DNA from: Bacillota bacterium
Lineage (GTDB): Bacteria; Bacillota; Clostridia; Christensenellales; Aristaeellaceae
Direction: 5' to 3'
DNA: 64,000 nt
NCBI GenBank assembly: GCA_023398575.1
Contig: JAEWSC010000092.1
Coordinates: forward strand, 3,105-67,104
Within the stretch, counting starts at the first letter, position 1; each line of letters starts with the position of its first letter. The position numbers and the translations under genes were made by a program. Shown here piece by piece: positions 60,428-64,000 of the stretch. The notes below the pieces were generated by a model. That model was not told the origin of the DNA and made no database searches. It saw nothing but the letters and a program-made list of their open reading frames with translations.

Positions 60428-60617
60428 GGTCTGCTTTTTCCGAATTTTGTGTATGGGCTTGAATGATAGCAGGATCATTAGATTGTGCTGATGTAGAACG
60501 GTTATAAGTAACATTTTTTCCAGACAGGAGTAGATTATAGTGGGCGCAATGATGATTCTTTGCGTCTTGCGCATGTAGCAAATACACAGCGCAATAAAAC
60601 CAAAGGAGCAAGTTCGT

Positions 60618-61040
60618 ATGTCGGCATTAGAAAACGATGCGAACAGCACCGCCAAAGAAACGGAGGCCGCAATTCAGACAGACTGCCTGGATTTACACCC
60701 TGCCAAACGCTGCAACAGCCATCAGGGAGAGCCCAATCATGTTCATGAGATACAGGCGCTGACCGATCCGGCGCAAAGCGGCAAGGATGCCCATACCCAC
60801 CGCCTGATTGCTGTGACAAGCAATCCGCAGCCCATCGGAAACAATGACCATGTACACGCTGTCCTCTTCAAATCAGATTATCATAATGGCTTTTATCATG
60901 AGGGCTGGGGTACCACCGGCGGCGCCTGTAATGTAGGCAATGGCCATGTGCACTTTTTAAACGGCATCACAACACTGGATGCCGGGCATTGGCACAGGTA
61001 TCACATCGCAACCTCACTGGATGGCGTATATGGCGGCTGA
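60618..61040 (+). CDS. YmaF family His-rich protein
   Basis: 140 residues dominated by spaced histidine motifs: NHVHEI, DAHTHRL, NDHVHAVL, NGHVHFLNG and AGHWHRYH. This is the pattern of the YmaF family, widespread in Firmicutes and of unknown function; the histidines suggest metal binding. No signal peptide. ATG follows AAAGGAGCAAGTTCGT. About 190 bp separate it from the AraC gene. Confidence 0.83.
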   Translation: MSALENDANSTAKETEAAIQTDCLDLHPAKRCNSHQGEPNHVHEIQALTDPAQSGKDAHTHRLIAVTSNPQPIGNNDHVHAVLFKSDYHNGFYHEGWGTTGGACNVGNGHVHFLNGITTLDAGHWHRYHIATSLDGVYGG

Positions 61041-61220
61041 TCCCTCACGCAAATCTGCTCTTCATGCTTCATGAATACCCCTTCGCGGGATAAAAAGGGA
61101 TTCCGCGAGTATGGAGCAGTGCAACAGCTACTCCATATCTATACAAATAGCCGCAAGGCGCAATGAACCTTCTTTACCACATACCCTTTGTCCTGATCCG
61201 CCATAAAAGAAAATAGATAG

Positions 61221-61260
61221 AAAAAACCGGCCGGTCGAATGCATGCGACCAACCGGTTTT
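61221..61260 (-). terminator. Terminator of the carboxynorspermidine operon
   Basis: Minus strand AAAACCGGTTGGTCG pairs with CGACCGGCCGGTTTT across a GCATGCATT loop, followed by TTC, 12 bp after the nspC stop. Confidence 0.85.
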
Positions 61261-61271
61261 CTAGTTGAATA

Positions 61272-62408
61272 TTACGATAACCTTGTTTTGAAATCCTCAT
61301 ACCCGAACCTTTTGACCAACTCGATGTCGCCATCCTCCCGCCAAAGCAGTATATCCGGCAGGTTCATGCCGTTGAAGGTGTTGTTTTTGACCATGGTGTA
61401 TATGGCCATGTCACCAAACACCAGCCGGTCTCCCGTTTGCAGGGGCTTGTCAAAGGAGAAATCCCCGATCACATCGCCAGCCAGGCACGTCGGCCCGGCC
61501 AAGCGGAAAGTGTACGCCTTTTCCTCCGGAAGCCCTGCATTCAAAAGCGGCGGGCGGTAGGGCATTTCCAGCACATCGGGCATGTGGCAGGTAGCGGAGG
61601 TATCCAGGATGGCGATGGGCAGTGCGTTGTGTACCACATCCATCACCGAGGTGATAAGATATCCGGCATTGAGTGCCACAGCCTCGCCGGGCTCCAGGTA
61701 TACGGTTACGTTGTACTTCGCAGAAAATTCTTTGACCAAACGCACAAGCCGGGGGATGTCATAGCCGGGCTTGGTAATATGGTGGCCGCCGCCGAAATTG
61801 ACCCACTTCATATGAGGCAAAAACGCCCCGAACTTTTCTTCCACGGCCTGCAATGTTTCTTCCAGGGCATCTGCATCCTGCTCGCACAGGCAGTGAAAGT
61901 GAAGCCCCTCCAAACCGGATAGCAAGTCCTCGCGGAAATGCTCCCGCAGTACCCCCAGCCGGGAGCCAGGCGCGCAGGGGTCGTAAATCGCATGGTCCTG
62001 GGTGGAATGGGCGGGGTTTACGCGCATGCCGCAGGAAACGCCGGCGTCCAGTGCCCTTTTCCCGAACCTTTCCCACTGGGCAAAGGAATTAAACACGATG
62101 TGCCCGCATAGGGAGGCCACTTCATCAAAGGTGCTTTCGTCAAAGGCGGGGGAGAAGATATGGGTCTCACCGCCAAAATGATCGTGGCCGAGCTTGGCCT
62201 CAAAAAGGCCGCTGGCGGTGGTGCCCTGCAAATATTTTGCCATCTGCGGGTACAGCCGGAACATGGAGAAGGCCTTTTGCGCCAGCAGTACTTTTGCGCC
62301 GCTTTCCTTGCCCACCCTTTGCAGGATTTGAAGGTTACGCAAAATGGCCGCCTCGTCAATGAGATAGCAGGGCGTTTTCAGTTTTGTGATATCCGGAAGG
62401 CCCCGCAT
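61272..62408 (-). CDS. nspC: Carboxynorspermidine decarboxylase
   Basis: 378 residues, PLP fold III. It decarboxylates carboxy(nor)spermidine in the aspartate-semialdehyde route to polyamines. The PLP lysine is in VLLAQKAFSMF; GLHFHCLCEQ and KWVNFGGGHHITKPGYD are fold III markers; TSATCHMPDVLEMPYRP carries the second active-site Cys. ATG 62408 lies 1 bp after the stop of the upstream dehydrogenase gene, with GGTGGA as ribosome site; an in-frame upstream start at 62432 would overlap that gene. Confidence 0.93.
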   Translation of the reverse strand: MRGLPDITKLKTPCYLIDEAAILRNLQILQRVGKESGAKVLLAQKAFSMFRLYPQMAKYLQGTTASGLFEAKLGHDHFGGETHIFSPAFDESTFDEVASLCGHIVFNSFAQWERFGKRALDAGVSCGMRVNPAHSTQDHAIYDPCAPGSRLGVLREHFREDLLSGLEGLHFHCLCEQDADALEETLQAVEEKFGAFLPHMKWVNFGGGHHITKPGYDIPRLVRLVKEFSAKYNVTVYLEPGEAVALNAGYLITSVMDVVHNALPIAILDTSATCHMPDVLEMPYRPPLLNAGLPEEKAYTFRLAGPTCLAGDVIGDFSFDKPLQTGDRLVFGDMAIYTMVKNNTFNGMNLPDILLWREDGDIELVKRFGYEDFKTRLS

Positions 62409-62409
62409 G

Positions 62410-63609
62410 TCAGTCCACCAAAACGGGGTCAAAGCTTTCCTGCCACGGCAGGCCCCACTTGTTCAGCGCATCCATAAACGGATCGGGATCAAACTGCTCC
62501 ATATTGAATACGCCGGGCTTTTTCCACTGGCCGGATAAAACCAGCATGGTGCCGATCATGGCCGGAACGCCGGTGGTGTAGGAAATGGCCTGGGAGCCAA
62601 CTTCCGCAAAGCATTCCTGATGGTCGCAGATGTTGTACAGATAATAGGTCTTGGGTTTGCCATCCTTGATGCCCCTGAAGATGCAGCCAATGTTGGTTTT
62701 GCCCTTGGTGCGGGGGCCTAGGGAGGCGGGGTCGGGAAGCACGGCCTTCAAGAACTGCAGTGGAATGATCTCTTTCCCCTCATACATAATGGGCTTGATG
62801 GAGGTCATGCCCACGTTCTCCAGGCACTTTAGGTGGGTGAGGTAGCTTTGGCCGAAGGTCATGAAAAAACGAATGCGCTTGACGCCGGGGATGAACTTGG
62901 CCAGCGACTCGATTTCTTCGTGGTGCAACAGGTACATATCCTTTTTGCCAATGCCCTCAAAATCATACTCCCGCTTGATCTCCATGGGCTCGGTTTCCAC
63001 CCAGTGGCCGTTCTCCCAGAAGCTTCCCATGGCGGTGACTTCTCTGATGTTGATCTCCGGGTTGAAGTTGGTGGCAAAGGGATAGCCATGATCGCCGCCG
63101 TTGGCATCGAGGATATCAATTTCATGAATCTCGTCAAAGTGATGCTTTAGGGCGTAGGCGGAAAACACGCTGGTGACGCCGGGGTCAAAGCCGCTGCCCA
63201 GCAGTGCGGTGATGCCGGCCTCTTTAAAACGGTCATGATAGGCCCACTGCCACTTGTATTCAAACTTGGCGGTGTCGGTGGGCTCGTAGTTGGCGGTGTC
63301 TACATAATCCACTTTAGTCGCCAGGCAGGCCTCCATGATGGTCAAATCCTGATAGGGGAGTGCCAGGTTCAACACCACATCGGGCTTATAGCTTTCGATG
63401 AGGGCGATCAATTCCTGCACGTTGTCGGCATCCACCTTGGCGGTGGAAATTTTGGTTTTGCCGCCGGTGAGCTTGTCCTTCAAAGCATCGCACTTTGATT
63501 TGGTGCGGCTGGCGATCATGATTTCTTCAAACACGTCGCTGTTCTGGCAGCATTTGTGGATGGCAACACTGGCGACGCCGCCGCAGCCGATGATAAGCGC
63601 TTTTCCCAT
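62410..63609 (-). CDS. Carboxynorspermidine synthase (saccharopine dehydrogenase family)
   Basis: 399 residues. N-terminal NADP motif ALIIGCGGVASVAIHKC; VVLNLALPYQDLTIMEACL, VDYVDTANYEPTD, LLGSGFDPGVTSVFSAYAL and TTGVPAMIGTMLVLSG fit CANSDH, which condenses aspartate semialdehyde with a diamine. It is coupled to nspC, so putrescine or diaminopropane would be converted to spermidine or norspermidine. ATG at 63609 follows GAGGAGGACATCACC; the open frame upstream enters repeat copy C. Confidence 0.93.
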   Translation of the reverse strand: MGKALIIGCGGVASVAIHKCCQNSDVFEEIMIASRTKSKCDALKDKLTGGKTKISTAKVDADNVQELIALIESYKPDVVLNLALPYQDLTIMEACLATKVDYVDTANYEPTDTAKFEYKWQWAYHDRFKEAGITALLGSGFDPGVTSVFSAYALKHHFDEIHEIDILDANGGDHGYPFATNFNPEINIREVTAMGSFWENGHWVETEPMEIKREYDFEGIGKKDMYLLHHEEIESLAKFIPGVKRIRFFMTFGQSYLTHLKCLENVGMTSIKPIMYEGKEIIPLQFLKAVLPDPASLGPRTKGKTNIGCIFRGIKDGKPKTYYLYNICDHQECFAEVGSQAISYTTGVPAMIGTMLVLSGQWKKPGVFNMEQFDPDPFMDALNKWGLPWQESFDPVLVD

Positions 63610-63651
63610 GGTGATGTCCTCCTCATGTAGATGGAAAATGCGGAAAGGATA

Positions 63652-63816
63652 TCGCATCTCTGGATGCGACCAAAGGGCTTTCCGCCCATCTGGCTCAATC
63701 GTCGCATTACTCGCTGCCGCTCGTATTGCTCGTTTCGCCAGCCTCCTGCGCCTCGCTTCATCCGCCACAGGCGGCGCTTCGGCTTTGGAGCCCTTTGGAA
63801 ACCTTCGGGGGATGTC
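63652..63816 (+). repeat. Dispersed modular repeat, copy C
   Basis: Hairpin TCGCATC-TCTG-GATGCGA (63652-63669), CCAAAGGGCTTTCCGCCC, core GGCTCAATCGTCGC to CCGCCACAGGCGGCG, end CTTTGGAGCCCTTTGG and AAACCTTCGG. Outer segments CCAAAGGGCT and AGCCCTTTGG are complementary. Region 63610-63920 holds this plus a TAGGGA/TCCCTA inverted repeat, and no gene. Confidence 0.82.
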
Positions 63817-63896
63817 CTTCAAATGGTTTTGCGGAAACATATTCTTTTCTTATAATAGGGATTCTCAAGGGAGATATCCCTAGAGCGGTGGGTTCA

Positions 63897-63913
63897 GGGA
63901 GGCAGCGCCTCCC
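63897..63913. terminator. Short GC-rich hairpin after the partial gene
   Basis: GGGAGGC-AGC-GCCTCCC, 7-bp perfect arms with a 3-nt loop, 7 bp after the stop codon of the truncated minus-strand gene. No T-run follows. Confidence 0.45.
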
Positions 63914-63920
63914 GGCGGTC

Positions 63921-64000
63921 CTACAGTACTGCCAGCAATAGTTCCCGCAGCACCTTTAAGGCCGTTGCCGTTGATGTGCCGCTTTGGTCATAGGGCGGTG
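63921..64000 (-). CDS. C-terminal tail of a gene cut by the right window edge
   Basis: The minus strand keeps an open frame from the edge to TAG (63923-63921), encoding 25 residues that include PPYDQSGTSTATALK and VLRELLLAVL. A stable hairpin follows the stop, supporting a true gene end. Too short to identify. Confidence 0.4.
   Translation of the reverse strand, partial: PPYDQSGTSTATALKVLRELLLAVL

Noticed and set aside
63398..63883. Plus-strand ORF reading through repeat copy C, and similar ORFs at 42319-42579, 43078-43488 and 45491-45748
   Set aside because: They exist only because the GC-rich repeats lack stops in some frames; the shared peptide stretches come from the repeated DNA and lack ribosome sites.

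Overview
This window looks like a chromosomal segment of a Gram-positive, probably anaerobic member of the Bacillota (class Clostridia or a close relative). The supporting signs are strong AGGAGG-type ribosome binding sites, canonical TTGACA/TATAAT promoters, a tandem glycine riboswitch, a FabT/FabK-type fatty acid cluster with four-subunit acetyl-CoA carboxylase, AdhE under Rex-like boxes, and a Gram-positive tyrS. Core genes are GC-rich. Three short blocks are strikingly AT-rich and look acquired. I see no rRNA, tRNA, CRISPR array, integrase or transposase.

Layout. 1-4.3 kb (minus): the glycine cleavage operon gcvT-gcvH-gcvPA-gcvPB behind a tandem glycine riboswitch with its own terminator; gcvPB runs off the left edge. 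4.3-8.1 kb (minus): a discoidin-like protein, a two-gene ABC exporter and an FAD oxidoreductase. 8.3-9.6 kb: an XRE-type membrane regulator, then an intergenic run of perfect hairpins, then a secreted peptidoglycan-binding protein (minus). 11.9-22.2 kb (plus): a complete FASII/malonyl-CoA operon, fabT-fabH-acpP-fabK-fabD-fabG-fabF-accB-fabZ-accC-accD-accA, ending in a DegV (FakB-like) gene, with a promoter and FabT-like operator in front. 22.3-28.3 kb: a flavin reductase with a WYL regulator, then lacZ divergent from an AraC regulator. 28.3-30.4 kb: AT-rich KAP-type NTPase gene. 30.4-40.1 kb: adhE (minus, Rex boxes) divergent from gltB and gltD, the last two separated by about 590 bp of hairpins and repeats. 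40.4-42.3 kb: AT-rich pair, a dGTPase-like HD protein plus an unknown protein. 42.3-46.9 kb: small housekeeping genes among repeats (zinc-ribbon protein, J-domain protein, GNAT, TrmH/SpoU methyltransferase) and tyrS (minus). 47.4-49.1 kb: AT-rich cassette of two DUF488 proteins and a dual-OB (DuOB-like) protein. 49.2-61 kb: FAD dehydrogenase, class II aldolase, a 1074-residue uncharacterised carbohydrate-enzyme-like protein, a DgoK-like kinase, a GtaA-like glutaminase, an AraC regulator and a YmaF protein. 61.2-63.6 kb (minus): carboxynorspermidine synthase and decarboxylase (polyamines). The right edge holds the tail of one more gene.

The strongest less-ordinary signals are: (1) a Tyr-rich 31-codon leader peptide with four mutually exclusive pairing segments in front of tyrS, i.e. 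a ribosome-mediated attenuator where a T-box would be expected; (2) a dispersed modular intergenic repeat family whose terminal hairpin changes sequence but keeps pairing between copies, with a core module present in one and absent in another otherwise matching repeat; (3) runs of consecutive perfect short hairpins at 9.6 and 38.1 kb; (4) three AT-rich cassettes with the look of uncharacterised defence or nucleic-acid-surveillance genes. Calls rest on reading the translations and motifs by eye; no database search was possible.
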